Positions 5,506 through 5,960 of a stretch of 5,960 bases of DNA are shown here, piece by piece. The position numbers and the translations under genes were made by a program. Source of the DNA: Verrucomicrobiales bacterium. Lineage in GTDB: Bacteria > Verrucomicrobiota > Verrucomicrobiia > Verrucomicrobiales > DEV007. Positions within the stretch are counted from its first letter, which is position 1. Each line of letters starts with the position of its first letter. The stretch covers positions 1-5,960 of the forward strand of contig QIKC01000213.1 in NCBI GenBank assembly GCA_003232855.1. Reading direction: 5' to 3'. The notes under the pieces are model-generated. The model saw only the letters and a program-made list of their open reading frames with translations. It had not been told where the DNA came from and made no database searches.

Positions 5506-5960
5506 TGCACGCCAGGGGACGAATTAGGAGCATCATAGAACGGCCGCCCCTCCGAGCGGTAGAGCACGGACAGCAAACCACCGACCAGCACCTCCATACG
5601 CACACCCATGCGCTCCAACTTTTTGATAAAATAGCTGTGCGCGATCACCGTCGGTATCGCCACCGCCAGACCGGCGATAGTGGTGTTCAACGCCTCCGCG
5701 ATACCGCGCGCCACCGCCGCGTGGTCGCCAGCACCGCCGCTCGAATCAAGATTGCTAAACACCTCGACCAAGCCCGATACCGTGCCCAGCAGGCCGAGCA
5801 GGGGCGCGATGGTAATCACCACCTCTAACAACGCGATGCCCGTCTCCAATTTTATCACCTCCTCGCGAGCGTTCGCCTCGACCGCGATCGACGCCTCCGC
5901 CCTGTCCGGATGATCCCCCGCCATGGCGCCCAGGGCGATGCGCGACAGCGGCGAGGGCGC
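5502..5960 (-). CDS. exbB: MotA/TolQ/ExbB proton channel protein, C-terminal part (5' end outside the window)
   Basis: The frame is open through the right edge, so only the last 152 residues are seen. An in-frame ATG at 5924 exists, but the coding sequence clearly continues upstream of it (SPLSRIALGA). Counted from the edge, a helix at about 41-68 (ALLEVVITIAPLLGLLGTVSGL) and one at about 86-112 (GIAEALNTTIAGLAVAIPTV) match the second and third membrane helices of the family. They include the PLLGLLGTV and EALNTT...GLAVAIP signatures, and Thr60 and Thr93/94 are the kind of pore-lining residues seen in ExbB/TolQ. ExbB forms the pentameric channel around ExbD in the inner membrane. The first helix and the N-terminus lie outside the window. 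The stop overlaps the exbD start by 4 bp (GTGA), so the pair is translated together in roughly fixed ratio. Confidence 0.95.
   Translation of the reverse strand, partial: APSPLSRIALGAMAGDHPDRAEASIAVEANAREEVIKLETGIALLEVVITIAPLLGLLGTVSGLVEVFSNLDSSGGAGDHAAVARGIAEALNTTIAGLAVAIPTVIAHSYFIKKLERMGVRMEVLVGGLLSVLYRSEGRPFYDAPNSSPGVQ

Noticed and set aside
4880..5527. Plus-strand open frame of 215 codons opposite def and exbD
   Set aside because: Despite its length it is antisense to two certain genes and is Ser/Arg-rich low-complexity sequence in its second half.

Overview
The window is GC-rich bacterial chromosome, densely packed, with seven protein genes (one cut at each edge) and no RNA genes, insertion sequences or CRISPR arrays that I can see. 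The gene set is a short-tailed Hanks-type kinase, an ankyrin/L,D-transpeptidase fusion, a secreted SGNH hydrolase and an ExbB-ExbD-peptide deformylase run. Together with frequent GTG/TTG starts and a lack of Shine-Dalgarno sequences, it is most reminiscent of Verrucomicrobiota, perhaps Opitutae. That placement is an inference from gene style, not proven by any marker here. ExbB/ExbD, a YkuD enzyme and a secreted SGNH protein all imply a cell with an envelope and a periplasm.

Layout. Bases 2-901 (+) hold the 3' part of an ankyrin-repeat protein ending in a YkuD L,D-transpeptidase domain. It converges, with a 16-bp gap, on 918-1493 (-), a membrane-anchored helix-hairpin-helix protein. A 40-bp divergent spacer separates that gene from 1534-2712 (+), a Ser/Thr protein kinase with a single C-terminal membrane anchor. 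The kinase gene overlaps by 14 bp, tail to tail, with 2699-3871 (-), a secreted SGNH/GDSL-type hydrolase. A 98-bp AT-rich gap (29% G+C) precedes that gene. Upstream, a tight minus-strand cluster reads in the order exbB (partial, 5502-5960), exbD (5068-5505), def (4514-5071) and a small protein resembling a degenerate HD domain (3970-4494). exbB/exbD and exbD/def each share a GTGA stop-start overlap.

How the parts relate. ExbB/ExbD form a proton-driven motor in the inner membrane. Peptide deformylase is a cytosolic housekeeping enzyme translationally coupled to it, so the cluster looks like one transcript rather than one pathway. YkuD and SGNH are both envelope-directed enzymes acting on cell wall or polysaccharide. 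The kinase is complete in its catalytic residues but has almost no extracellular part. No gene set here forms an obvious new defence or biosynthetic system. The points most worth a second look are the Ank-YkuD fusion, the HD-like protein that has lost its metal ligands, the uncertain start and topology of the membrane HhH protein, and the absence of a Shine-Dalgarno sequence at all six visible starts.
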